From positions 1 to 59,839 of the forward strand of contig NZ_FRBX01000010.1 of assembly GCF_900142715.1 (NCBI RefSeq): a stretch of 59,839 bases of DNA, read 5' to 3'. Positions 17,140 to 26,288 of the stretch are shown here, piece after piece. The first letter of the stretch is position 1; each line of letters starts with the position of its first letter. Under the pieces are notes generated by a model, which saw only the letters and a program-made list of their open reading frames with translations, was not told the DNA's origin and made no database searches. The translations under genes were made by a program, and so were the position numbers. The stretch is from Flavobacterium pectinovorum. GTDB lineage: Bacteria; Bacteroidota; Bacteroidia; Flavobacteriales; Flavobacteriaceae.

Positions 17140-18264
17140 TTATTTCATTTTATAAATTTCTGAACCGGCGAGTAAAAAACAACCCAATCCATAATCTTCA
17201 AAATCCGGAATTTTATCATTAGTTACCGGCTGACCATCTTTTGGTTCTTTTCCTGTGGATTGTAAATAGGCTAAAAATCCATTAGGCTGTAAACCTTCCG
17301 TAGTCATGGCATTCCATGCTTTTTGAATAATAGGTAAATAAGTTTCCTTTTTCAAAATTCCGTTGTTAATGCCATAAGTTATTCCATAAACAAATAATGC
17401 TGTTCCTGATAATTCTTTGCCCCCGTAATTTGTTGGATCATGCAAACTTACATTCCAGAATCCATCAGGTCTTTGAATAGGAATCAATGCTGCAGCCATC
17501 AATTTTAAATCTTTTACGTATTGTTCTCTGTGTGGTGCGTTTTCAGGAATTATGGTTAATACTTTTGCTAAAGCTGCAATTACCCAGCCATTTCCGCGGC
17601 TCCAATAACAATCTTCGCCGTTTGGTTCTTTATATGGGGGATCAAAATCGGCATCACGCCACCACAAACCATCTTTTACATTAAACAAACCGTGATCGCC
17701 ATGATTATTTCGGGTGTACATATACATTTGATACATTTTTTCGAAATAGCGATTGTCTTTTTCTAAAACACCCATTTTGGCAAAAACAGGCATTCCCATT
17801 TGTATCGCATCAATCCACGACCAATCGTCTAATTGTGGAGTGTTCAAAAGCATATTTGTATTTGCAATTGTATTTTTTAATTTTTTAGAATCAGGTTCTA
17901 AATTGTATAAATCGATATAGGTTTGAGCAGCACAATAATTATCAGCATTACGCGTCGTGTTTCCGCCATTGAATCCCCATTTATGAAATTCAGCCCACGA
18001 ATAAGCATAATCATAATAAGCATCTTTAGGGAAAATTTCATGCAATGCCATTAATCCTTCATAATAAACACCGCGTGTCCAGATGTTACTTGGGCGTTCT
18101 TTGTTGGTAATGATAGTTTTACCGGTTTCAGGCCATTTTTGCATAAAATAATCATTCGCCAAAATCATTTGTTTTAGTACTAATTTTTTATCAAATGGCT
18201 GTTGCGCACTTATTATATTGGTGTACAAAAAGCATATCGTAAAGCATAAAAGTAATTTTCTCAT
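17140..18264 (-). CDS. GH105 unsaturated rhamnogalacturonyl hydrolase
   Basis: The protein has 374 residues, with a signal peptide (ending IISAQ). The body is an (alpha/alpha)6 fold of the GH88/GH105 group: RPSNIWTRGVYYEGLMAL, WSWIDAIQMGMPVFAKMG, then RDNHG-like YTRNNHGDHGLF and WSRGNGWVIAALAKVL. Members hydrolyse the 4,5-unsaturated galacturonic acid left at the non-reducing end by rhamnogalacturonan lyase; the PL11 lyase of this locus would make that substrate. It probably acts in the periplasm. The gene starts 11 bp after the GH106 gene in the same direction, so both share the promoter at 21115-21158. Confidence 0.9.
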   Translation of the reverse strand: MRKLLLCFTICFLYTNIISAQQPFDKKLVLKQMILANDYFMQKWPETGKTIITNKERPSNIWTRGVYYEGLMALHEIFPKDAYYDYAYSWAEFHKWGFNGGNTTRNADNYCAAQTYIDLYNLEPDSKKLKNTIANTNMLLNTPQLDDWSWIDAIQMGMPVFAKMGVLEKDNRYFEKMYQMYMYTRNNHGDHGLFNVKDGLWWRDADFDPPYKEPNGEDCYWSRGNGWVIAALAKVLTIIPENAPHREQYVKDLKLMAAALIPIQRPDGFWNVSLHDPTNYGGKELSGTALFVYGITYGINNGILKKETYLPIIQKAWNAMTTEGLQPNGFLAYLQSTGKEPKDGQPVTNDKIPDFEDYGLGCFLLAGSEIYKMK

Positions 18265-18275
18265 CTTATATTCGG

Positions 18276-21080
18276 TTAATTAGTTTGTAGTTTTAATGGC
18301 GTAATCGTGATCGGCCCCAACAACCCCGAAGGCATTGGATTCCATTTTGTGGCGTCAAATTTTTTATAATCTTTATCAACCATATTTATTTCGTAAAAAA
18401 TCTTCCATTCTTCGCCTTTTAATTCTTTATCCCTGATCATGTTGGCAGAAAGATTAGTGACTTGTATTTTTAAAATATTTTTTCCGGATTTTAAATTTTT
18501 GATATTCAGTTTGTAAGGAACAGACCATGCAGTTCCAATAAATTCATCATTAATCCAGACTTTTGCACTTTCGCGCACATCGCCCAAATTCAAATTCCAG
18601 TTTTCTATTTTATTATTCGGATTTTCAAATTCCAAAGAGTAAGTCGCAGATCCTGAAAAAGCTTCAGCTTCCGGACTTAATTTAGTCCAGGATTCCAGAG
18701 TTGAAATTGTTGCGCCTGGGGGTAATTTTGGTCCGCCTTTATCAAAGTTAATTTTCCAGTTTCCTTTTAAAGAAATAGCTTCAGTTACAGGTTCATAATA
18801 ATTCCATTTTTTTTGAGAAGCCGTATTTTCTGTTTTTAAAAAATAAGATTGTCCCGGTTCAATTTTAATTTTTACTAAAGTATTCGAACCAGATTTTTTT
18901 ACAATTGCATTTCCGGCTTCTTTCGTTAATGGATCCAGAATAATAACTTCTTTATTTCCAATTTGTAACGGAATAAATTCATCAACTGTTTTAGGAGTAT
19001 GGTTTACCAAATAATATATTTTTTCACTATTAACATCTCTTCTGATGAATTTTAAACCAGAATTTACAAGTGTTTCCGGCTGTATTTTTGCATTTTCTAA
19101 AGCAATAAAAATATCCGAAACCGGTTTTACAAATTCATTATTCTTTTTTAAAAGATTTTGAAGTTCTTGTTCCTGTTTTTTATAATCATTAAATCCGGGA
19201 ACAGATTCTGGTAATCCTTCAAAAATAATAATTGCACCTTGTTTTTTTAAGGCTATTAATTTTTGCAAAGTGGCAAGCGGCATTTTTTTACAGGACGGAA
19301 TAATTAATGACTTAAAAGTTCCACCCGGCAAACTGATCTTTCCATCAATAACCTTTGCTTCAGTAATAAAGTTATCCGATATAAAATCAACTCCATATCC
19401 TTTTTTCAGAAGGCTTTTTGTAGTATCATAAAAAGATGTTCCGTGTAACCATTCTGATAACGAATGTATTTTAAATTGAAAAAATAAGTTACCTTTTTGA
19501 TATTGGTCCCAAACATCAAAAATGGGCCAGTAAAGCAAAATTTCGTTATCTGGTTTTCCCTGTTGCAATAACGATTGACAATTAGAAATATAAGAAAAAA
19601 GAGTAGGAGCATCTTCCCAAATACTATTGTTGGCATTAAAATTTACCGAAGCATAAAATTGCCATCCTGGCCACGCAGCTCTTGTAGGGGAATAAGTTGA
19701 TCCATGTAAAAAAACATGATTTACACCATTTAACATCAAGTCTTCAACTTCAGGTTTACATTGAGATAGAGCTGTTTTGAAATGTTCTCTCAACCATGTA
19801 AAAGTCTCAGAAGAAACCAGATTTTTCCCTGAAATATGTGCTGCCGAAGAGGAGAATTTTAGCATAACCGGATCAGCATCACCCTCACGGATGTCTTCTT
19901 TCTCACGTCTAAAACCCGGAATATCAAAAGGCATAGAACCAAAAGTTTCACATTCCGGAATATCTGCCGAAGCGTACAAATCGATCAGGTTTCCGGGAGA
20001 ACCGTGCGCCTGAAGTTTTGTTTTAAAGTTTTTGGAATTTGCCCATGCTGTCCATGGTTTGTCAAATTTATTGAGTAATAAATCGGCAATCGTTTGTTTG
20101 TAATCACTTCTTATTCGGTTACCAATTTCGTTATCGGTTTCATTTAATAAAAGAGGCATTTGTTGTTTTAAATCATAGCCCCTTAAAGTTTTAAATTCCT
20201 CAAAGAATTTCGGAGTAAAATCAGTTCCGTACACTTCATAACTATCATTAAAAATAGCTCTTATTTTTCCTTCGCGACCTTTAAAAGCACTATTAAACGG
20301 AACAACGTAAGCATTCAATGCTTCCTCAGAATAATGATCTAAAGTATAGCCGCTTCCTCCAGGAGCCGCTCTTTTAACCTGTTGACCGGTTTTTCCGCTA
20401 AAAACAGCATATATCGTATAATCTGTTTTAACAGCTTTCCATTTTAATTTATTTGGTTTTAGCGGATTCTGCAGCGAAACAGGATTTCCTTCAATTCCTT
20501 TGTCGTTTACTTTTGAATTTTTATCTTTTAACAGATCTGTTAAGTTTACATAACTTCCGTCATTTCCATAAGCGACAACATATAAAAGCTCGGGAGGTAC
20601 TTTTTCTTTTGTGTTTTCGAGTACTATATTCTTGTCAATAGTTTCATTTTTTTTAAGCTGATATTTTTCGATAATTAGTTTAGTTGCGGCATTTTGCAGT
20701 GTAACATGAGATCCGCCATAAGGCCAGCCGGTTCCTAAAACCATATCTACCTGCATGTGCAGACTATCTGAAATGTGAATGGTATAATCCAGCATTTCTA
20801 ACCATTTTGGAGACAGATAATCTATAAAATTATTTTCTTCTCCTTTTACGCCATAAATGGGAGTTATTTCTACACCACCAATTCCGGCATTATGAAAATC
20901 TAAAAGACTTTTCTTCAAATTTGGCTTATCAACCGCACTTCCCATCCACCACCAACGTGCCCACGGCTGATTGATATTGGTAGAATTTGGCCATGGAGAT
21001 TCAGATTTTTTCTGTGCAAAAGAATGACAAGTCAATACAATGCAAAAGAATACAAAGAAATAGGTTTTGATTAGTCTCAT
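18276..21080 (-). CDS. GH106 alpha-L-rhamnosidase
   Basis: The protein has 934 residues, with a signal peptide (residues 1-22, ending SFAQ). The N-terminal half matches GH106: PWARWWWMGSAVDKPNLKK, GIGGVEITPIYGVKG and VDMVLGTGWPYGGSHVT, followed by a barrel-like domain. The C-terminal part carries a galactose-binding-type beta-sandwich (LNLGDVRESAKVWINDEF, IGTAWSVPYKLNI). GH106 enzymes remove terminal alpha-L-rhamnose from RG-I or RG-II fragments. It leads a two-gene leftward operon with the GH105 gene and is preceded by the locus operator and -7 box, 62 bp before the start. Confidence 0.9.
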   Translation of the reverse strand: MRLIKTYFFVFFCIVLTCHSFAQKKSESPWPNSTNINQPWARWWWMGSAVDKPNLKKSLLDFHNAGIGGVEITPIYGVKGEENNFIDYLSPKWLEMLDYTIHISDSLHMQVDMVLGTGWPYGGSHVTLQNAATKLIIEKYQLKKNETIDKNIVLENTKEKVPPELLYVVAYGNDGSYVNLTDLLKDKNSKVNDKGIEGNPVSLQNPLKPNKLKWKAVKTDYTIYAVFSGKTGQQVKRAAPGGSGYTLDHYSEEALNAYVVPFNSAFKGREGKIRAIFNDSYEVYGTDFTPKFFEEFKTLRGYDLKQQMPLLLNETDNEIGNRIRSDYKQTIADLLLNKFDKPWTAWANSKNFKTKLQAHGSPGNLIDLYASADIPECETFGSMPFDIPGFRREKEDIREGDADPVMLKFSSSAAHISGKNLVSSETFTWLREHFKTALSQCKPEVEDLMLNGVNHVFLHGSTYSPTRAAWPGWQFYASVNFNANNSIWEDAPTLFSYISNCQSLLQQGKPDNEILLYWPIFDVWDQYQKGNLFFQFKIHSLSEWLHGTSFYDTTKSLLKKGYGVDFISDNFITEAKVIDGKISLPGGTFKSLIIPSCKKMPLATLQKLIALKKQGAIIIFEGLPESVPGFNDYKKQEQELQNLLKKNNEFVKPVSDIFIALENAKIQPETLVNSGLKFIRRDVNSEKIYYLVNHTPKTVDEFIPLQIGNKEVIILDPLTKEAGNAIVKKSGSNTLVKIKIEPGQSYFLKTENTASQKKWNYYEPVTEAISLKGNWKINFDKGGPKLPPGATISTLESWTKLSPEAEAFSGSATYSLEFENPNNKIENWNLNLGDVRESAKVWINDEFIGTAWSVPYKLNIKNLKSGKNILKIQVTNLSANMIRDKELKGEEWKIFYEINMVDKDYKKFDATKWNPMPSGLLGPITITPLKLQTN

Positions 21081-21114
21081 TATTTAAGATTCAAAAGATG
21101 ATTATCCAATAAAG

Positions 21115-21158
21115 TAAAAGTAAAAGTCCTTCTTGAAATTGCCATCCTGTAGCGTCCT
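21115..21158 (-). promoter_or_regulatory. Locus operator plus -7 box for GH106-GH105 operon
   Basis: On the minus strand AGGACGCTACAGGATG is followed after exactly 20 bp by TACTTTTA (21115-21122). The element ends 62 bp before the GH106 start codon, the same distance as at both susC genes. Confidence 0.75.
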
Positions 21159-21361
21159 GTTTGAAATATGAAATAATCTTAAAATTGGCTAATATTTTTA
21201 TCATAATTTATATTTATATGAATTTCAATATGGATTTAAAAAAAATAAATGCATAAAATTTTTAATATGATATTTATATTTTTCGCATTGTAAATCAGTT
21301 ACTTATATTGCTTTTTTGTTAAATAAAATACAAATAAAAATATAAGATATTGATAGTTAGC

Positions 21362-21405
21362 AGGATACTACAGGATGCTGTGCGATTCCCTTCTAAATAA
21401 ATTTG
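21362..21405 (+). promoter_or_regulatory. Locus operator plus -7 box for first susCD
   Basis: AGGATACTACAGGATG (21362-21377), then 20 bp, then a perfect -7 box TAAATTTG (21398-21405). The identical 16-mer, spacing and -7 box occur at the second susC (43594-43637). There is no -33 TTG at the usual distance. Confidence 0.82.
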
Positions 21406-21439
21406 GTTAAACTAATTAATTAACCAAATTAAACTTTTT

Positions 21440-24400
21440 ATGAAAAATAATTTTAATCTATTGCTGATTATAGCCCTGTTTGGATTATTCCATTCTGTGG
21501 GTTATGCGCAAGAAAAAGTGGTTACAGGAACAGTTACAGATCCGTCCAAACTCTCGGTACCGGGAGCCAATGTATTTGTAAAAGGTACAAAAAGAGCGGC
21601 CAGTACTGATTTTGATGGAAAATACAGTGTTAAGGTTTCAGAAGGAGAAACGCTTGTTTTCTCTTTCATAGGTTTTGTAACCAAAGAAGTAAAAATTGGA
21701 ACTTCAAATACTTACAACATTGTTTTAGATACTGAAAGTTCAAATTTAAATGAAGTTGTAGTTATTGGATACGGAACTCAAAAGAAAAAATTAACAACCG
21801 GAGCAATTTCAGGTATTAAAACAGAGAATTTTACCGAAAGGCCTATTTCCAGAATAGATCAGGGATTAGTAGGGCAGGTAGCCGGAGTTCGTGTTAAGCA
21901 AACTACAGGTTTACCGGGACAGCCTTTTAGTATCGAAATTCGTGGAGCAGGTTCTATCACGGCAGGAAACGAACCGTTGTATGTAGTAGATGGATTTCCA
22001 ATTTATACCGAAGGATCAAACAGCAACGGAGGTTTTTCAAGTGGTAGTCCGCTCGATAATATGAACCCAAATGATGTGGCTTCGATCGAAGTATTAAAAG
22101 ATGCCGCGGCAGCAGCAATCTATGGATCAAGAGCCTCAAACGGAGTTGTATTAATTACCACAAAAAGAGGTAAAATAGGAAAACCAAAATTTACGTTTAA
22201 CACTTACGGAGGGGTTAATAAAGAAGCCAACAGAGTAGATATGTTATCGTCAGAAGAATGGATTGGCAGAGCCAAAACCATGATCGATTCACAATGGATT
22301 GGTTCTGGTATTGCAGGTGCATCAGCGAGTCAAAACACGGCGCAGCGTATTGCGGCTTATAATGCAGTAAACCCAACCGCCCCGCTTACAACTGCAAATT
22401 CAAGATACTTCACATATTTGTATGATGACAGATGGGATATGCCGGGACATCCTGGGTTAGATTATATCGATTGGCAGGATAAAGTTTTCCGCACAGGAGA
22501 ATTTAGCAACTATCAATTGTCTGTTTCGGGAGCGACAGAAGCCGTAAATTATTACGTATCTGCCAATTATCAAAAAAATACCGGATATATCGTAGGTACT
22601 GATTATACTTTATTTTCTGCCAGAGCAAACGTTGATGTAAAGTTGTCTGATTCTTTTAAAATGGGAATCAATATAGCACCTTCATATTCTGTAAAAAATG
22701 ATCCGGGTGTTGAAGGTAAAGACAATACATTATTTAAGGCTCTTACTGCAACTCCTGTTTTTGAAAGTGCATCAAATGCTGACGGAGAAAAATACACCAC
22801 AAGATATGCGTGGGGAAGCAGTACAACCAACATGCTAAATGCGTTGGCAAGAACAGGAAAAAACTCTATGTACAGAACCTTGATTTCTACTTATGCCAGT
22901 TATCAATTTGCAAAAGGTTTTACGTTTAAAAGCACAATCAATTTTGACAACTCAGATAATACCAACGAAAGTTATACACCAAACGATGTTCAGGCAAGTA
23001 TTAGAGGAGCATACAATACGTACAGAAGACAAAATTTAGTAAATGAAAATACTTTAAACTACGATCAGTCTATTGGAAATCATAATTTTAATTTGCTTTT
23101 AGGACAGTCTTTCAGCTCGTATGAAATCATGAGATCTACTTTGTCATCAGGAGCACTTTACAACAGTTCTACTGTAGAAACCTTGCCAACGGGATCATTA
23201 GGTTCTACAAATGCAGAAAAAAGTACATTACTTTCTTATTTTGCCAGATTACAATACAACTACAAAGAAAAATACCTGATTTCTGCCAGTATCAGACGTG
23301 ATGGTTCTTCAAAATTTGGATCAGACAGACAATGGGGAGTATTTCCTTCTCTTTCATTGGGCTGGAGAGTAAAACAAGAAGAATTTTTGAAAGATGTTGA
23401 TTGGCTTAGTGATTTGAAATTGAGAGCCAGTACAGGTATCAACGGAAGTAATAATATTGGAAGTTATGCTTCATATGCCACACTTGCCTCCTATAATTAT
23501 TCAATTGGAGGAGCAGCTGCAATCGGGCAGGGTGCATCATCTATTGCTAACCCTTCTTTACACTGGGAAGAATCACGAAGTGTTGATGCAGGTATAGATT
23601 TCGGATTTATAAAAAACAGACTTTCAGGAACTTTCGAAGTATATAGAAAAAACAACAGCGAATTACTTTTAAGAGTTCCAATCGTTGGAGCAACCGGATT
23701 TACAAGTTATTTAACCAATGTTGGAGAAGTACAAAATCAGGGATGGGAATTTGAGATAAACTCTTTAAACGTAAAAACAAATAATTTCGAATGGAGAACT
23801 TCTGCAAATATAAGTCATAACGAAAATAAAGTCCTGGCTTTAGGTCCTGATCAGTCTAAAATTGAAATCAGTAATTCGTTTGATGGAGGAGTTCCGTTTA
23901 TAAAATTAGAAGTTGGCAAACCAATGTATACCATTTTCGGATTACAGCAAAATGGTGTAGTAACACAGGCTGATATTGATGGAGGCGGAACTACAATTGG
24001 AGGAAACAAACTAGTTCTTGGAGATCCGAGATATATTGACCAGAACGGAGATAAAAAAATCAACTCAGAAGATCGTGTAGATTTAGGTAATCCAACACCA
24101 AAATACACTTGGGGAATCACCAATACTTTTAAATATAAAGATGTTGATTTAAATATTTTGGTACAAGGACAAAATGGAGGATCAGTTTATGGATTGACAG
24201 GAAGAGCAATTGACCGTACCGGAATGGGATCTGTAGAAAATTCTCTAGACGTTGACCCGGCCGTAAGAGGAAACTGGAGAACTTCATTTGGATATCAGGC
24301 AAACTCTGACTGGATGTATAAATCAGATTATGTAAGTATCAGAAGTATTTCAATAGGCTTTAACTTAAGAGAAGCTGTAAAAAGTTTTAGCAGAATCGAC

Positions 24401-24583
24401 AATGCAAGGCTTTATATCACCGGAGAAAACTGGTTCAACTGGAACAAGTACAAAGTTGGTTTCAACCCGGAAGCCGTAAATACATCTGCAAGTTCAAATA
24501 GTGATTTTTCTGTACCGGTAGATTATGGAGGAGCACCTCTTGCAAAGTCACTTGTTTTAGGTCTTAACATTAATTTTAATTAA
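21440..24583 (+). CDS. SusC-like TonB-dependent receptor (first pair)
   Basis: The protein has 1047 residues, with a signal peptide (ending GYAQ). A carboxypeptidase-regulatory-like domain (about 26-105, VTGTVTDPSKLSVPGANVFV) is followed by a TonB-box region and plug domain (VVVIGYGTQKKK, PLYVVDGFPI, VLKDAAAAAIYGSRASNGV), then a 22-strand beta-barrel to the terminal LVLGLNINFN. It is an outer-membrane importer of oligosaccharides that works with the SusD lipoprotein encoded 6 bp downstream. Given the enzymes around it, RG-I oligomers are the likely cargo. Its leader shares the sequence TTAATTAACCAAATTAA with the second susC. Confidence 0.95.
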   Translation: MKNNFNLLLIIALFGLFHSVGYAQEKVVTGTVTDPSKLSVPGANVFVKGTKRAASTDFDGKYSVKVSEGETLVFSFIGFVTKEVKIGTSNTYNIVLDTESSNLNEVVVIGYGTQKKKLTTGAISGIKTENFTERPISRIDQGLVGQVAGVRVKQTTGLPGQPFSIEIRGAGSITAGNEPLYVVDGFPIYTEGSNSNGGFSSGSPLDNMNPNDVASIEVLKDAAAAAIYGSRASNGVVLITTKRGKIGKPKFTFNTYGGVNKEANRVDMLSSEEWIGRAKTMIDSQWIGSGIAGASASQNTAQRIAAYNAVNPTAPLTTANSRYFTYLYDDRWDMPGHPGLDYIDWQDKVFRTGEFSNYQLSVSGATEAVNYYVSANYQKNTGYIVGTDYTLFSARANVDVKLSDSFKMGINIAPSYSVKNDPGVEGKDNTLFKALTATPVFESASNADGEKYTTRYAWGSSTTNMLNALARTGKNSMYRTLISTYASYQFAKGFTFKSTINFDNSDNTNESYTPNDVQASIRGAYNTYRRQNLVNENTLNYDQSIGNHNFNLLLGQSFSSYEIMRSTLSSGALYNSSTVETLPTGSLGSTNAEKSTLLSYFARLQYNYKEKYLISASIRRDGSSKFGSDRQWGVFPSLSLGWRVKQEEFLKDVDWLSDLKLRASTGINGSNNIGSYASYATLASYNYSIGGAAAIGQGASSIANPSLHWEESRSVDAGIDFGFIKNRLSGTFEVYRKNNSELLLRVPIVGATGFTSYLTNVGEVQNQGWEFEINSLNVKTNNFEWRTSANISHNENKVLALGPDQSKIEISNSFDGGVPFIKLEVGKPMYTIFGLQQNGVVTQADIDGGGTTIGGNKLVLGDPRYIDQNGDKKINSEDRVDLGNPTPKYTWGITNTFKYKDVDLNILVQGQNGGSVYGLTGRAIDRTGMGSVENSLDVDPAVRGNWRTSFGYQANSDWMYKSDYVSIRSISIGFNLREAVKSFSRIDNARLYITGENWFNWNKYKVGFNPEAVNTSASSNSDFSVPVDYGGAPLAKSLVLGLNINFN

Positions 24584-24589
24584 AAGAAA

Positions 24590-26125
24590 ATGAAAAAATA
24601 TATTTATTTAGCTGCAAGTGCTTTGGCATTATTTGCCTTTACCTCTTGCAATGATGAATTGACTCAGTTGCCTTTGTCTCAAGGAACAATAGAGAATTTT
24701 TATGCTACTCCGGGCGATTTCGTACAGGCCAGAAACGCCACTTATTCTGTAGCTTTTCATGGTGCCGGAACTTATGGTTATGCCAACAGGGTATTGAATT
24801 TAAGCGAAACCAGATCCGATAATTTGTATGCAACCACAACCGCATCAAGGGAGTGGGAAGGAATTAATAGTTTTTATACAAACATTAGCTCTAATTCATA
24901 CATAAAAGAAGCGTATACAAGTAATTATAATGCGATAAATAAAGCAAATCAGTTGCTTGAAAAAATTGCAGAAAAAGGAGATCAGATTTTTACAAATCCT
25001 GCAGATAAAACAGCAATGGCTGCCGAAGCCCGTTTTCTAAGAGCATTTTGTTATTTTGATTTAATCAGATGGTTTGGACGTGTTCCTTTAATCGAAAGAA
25101 CAATGACAGCTCCCGAAGCTGCTAAAATACCAAGAACTCCGGTTACAGAAGTGTATGATTTTATAATCTCAGATCTTGAACAGGCTATTCCTGATCTTCC
25201 TCCGTCATACGATGCCGCAAACTACGGAAGAGTTTCTAAATACGGAGCAAAAGCATTATTAGGCCTTGTTTACATGACACGCTCAAGCCCGACTTACGGA
25301 ATTGATGGTGCTACACTTGGCTTAAACGAATGGGATAAAGCGTATCAACAATTAAATGATATAAAAACAAGTGGCGTATACGTGTTTGGAGCAGATTATG
25401 ATGCTATTTTTAAAGTAGAAGGAAATGCAAACAAAGAAAATGTTTTGACTATTCCGTACACACAAAGTTTGCCGCTTAGTGTAGGAGGTAATTTTATGGT
25501 CGAACTAGGCTATGAACCTTATTTTGCTTCTTTCAATTTATCAGCACAGGGATCATTGGAAGCCAAAGAAATTTCTACCGAGTTCTTAAACATGTTTGCA
25601 GCAACCGATAAAAGAAAAGCTTTCGGTATAGCTACAAGTTATACAGTAGCTTCAGGAACATACAAAGGAAGTTATACACTACCGGTTTTCAAAAAATATA
25701 TTGATCCCGCAAGATACGGAAACGGTCGTGAAGACTGGGGCGTAGATTTTATGGTAATTCGCTACACAGATGTATTAATGATGATGGCCGAATGTACGCT
25801 CCATGGAGGCGGAGGCTCCCAGGCCGATGTTGATGCCATTGTAAATCAGGTTAGAACAAGAGCAGGAGTAACGGCAAATGCTGCCAATATTACCTTAGAT
25901 GAATTGTTTGCAGAAAGAAGAAAAGAATTTTTCTCTGAAGGAAACAGATGGTTTGATTTAATCAGATCTGGTAAAGCAGTAGAAATAATGAATGCCTGGA
26001 AAGCAGTTGAAGATACAGATGGAAAAATAAGAACAATAGATAATAATGCGTTGATTTATCCAATTCCGTTGTCTGAAATACTTGCTGTTCCGGGACTGTA
26101 TGATCAGAATATTGGTTACGACTAA
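24590..26125 (+). CDS. SusD/RagB-like glycan-binding lipoprotein (first pair)
   Basis: The protein has 511 residues. A lipoprotein signal ends with the lipobox FTSC, so Cys20 is likely lipidated. TPR-rich SusD-like helices (EARFLRAFCYFDLIRWFGRVPLI) and the family C-terminus (FAERRKEFFSEGNRWFDLIRSGKAV, then YPIPLSEI) are clear. It forms the surface lid of the SusC transporter. The gene is 6 bp after susC, and a strong terminator follows. Confidence 0.95.
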   Translation: MKKYIYLAASALALFAFTSCNDELTQLPLSQGTIENFYATPGDFVQARNATYSVAFHGAGTYGYANRVLNLSETRSDNLYATTTASREWEGINSFYTNISSNSYIKEAYTSNYNAINKANQLLEKIAEKGDQIFTNPADKTAMAAEARFLRAFCYFDLIRWFGRVPLIERTMTAPEAAKIPRTPVTEVYDFIISDLEQAIPDLPPSYDAANYGRVSKYGAKALLGLVYMTRSSPTYGIDGATLGLNEWDKAYQQLNDIKTSGVYVFGADYDAIFKVEGNANKENVLTIPYTQSLPLSVGGNFMVELGYEPYFASFNLSAQGSLEAKEISTEFLNMFAATDKRKAFGIATSYTVASGTYKGSYTLPVFKKYIDPARYGNGREDWGVDFMVIRYTDVLMMMAECTLHGGGGSQADVDAIVNQVRTRAGVTANAANITLDELFAERRKEFFSEGNRWFDLIRSGKAVEIMNAWKAVEDTDGKIRTIDNNALIYPIPLSEILAVPGLYDQNIGYD

Positions 26126-26168
26126 AAAAACTTTGCCCCCAATTTTTTTTTATATTTTGTTTTTTTTG

Positions 26169-26198
26169 AAAAAAGCTGTCTCTTTTGACAGCTTTTTT
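26169..26198 (+). terminator. Terminator after first susCD
   Basis: A perfect 12-bp stem (AAAAAAGCTGTC at 26169-26180 pairing with 26187-26198) has a 6-nt loop and ends in a T-run, 43 bp after susD. Confidence 0.9.
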
Positions 26199-26222
26199 GC
26201 ATTTTTCTAATGCTAAATAAAC

Positions 26223-26266
26223 AGGAAAGCACAGGATGCTTTTTGTGTTTAATTATTTTAAATTTA
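26223..26266 (+). promoter_or_regulatory. Locus operator plus -7 box for the esterase operon
   Basis: AGGAAAGCACAGGATG (26223-26238), a 20-bp spacer, then TAAATTTA (26259-26266). It lies immediately after the susD terminator and upstream of the gene at 26289, so it starts a new transcript. Confidence 0.72.
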
Positions 26267-26288
26267 AAGTTCAGGATTTAATAACGCA

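Larger units (their letters stand above)
21081..21439. other. Divergent promoter region, GH106 / first susC
   Basis: This 359-bp region carries two back-to-back copies of the locus element (21143-21158 minus, 21362-21377 plus). The rest is AT-rich with no open frame. Confidence 0.75.
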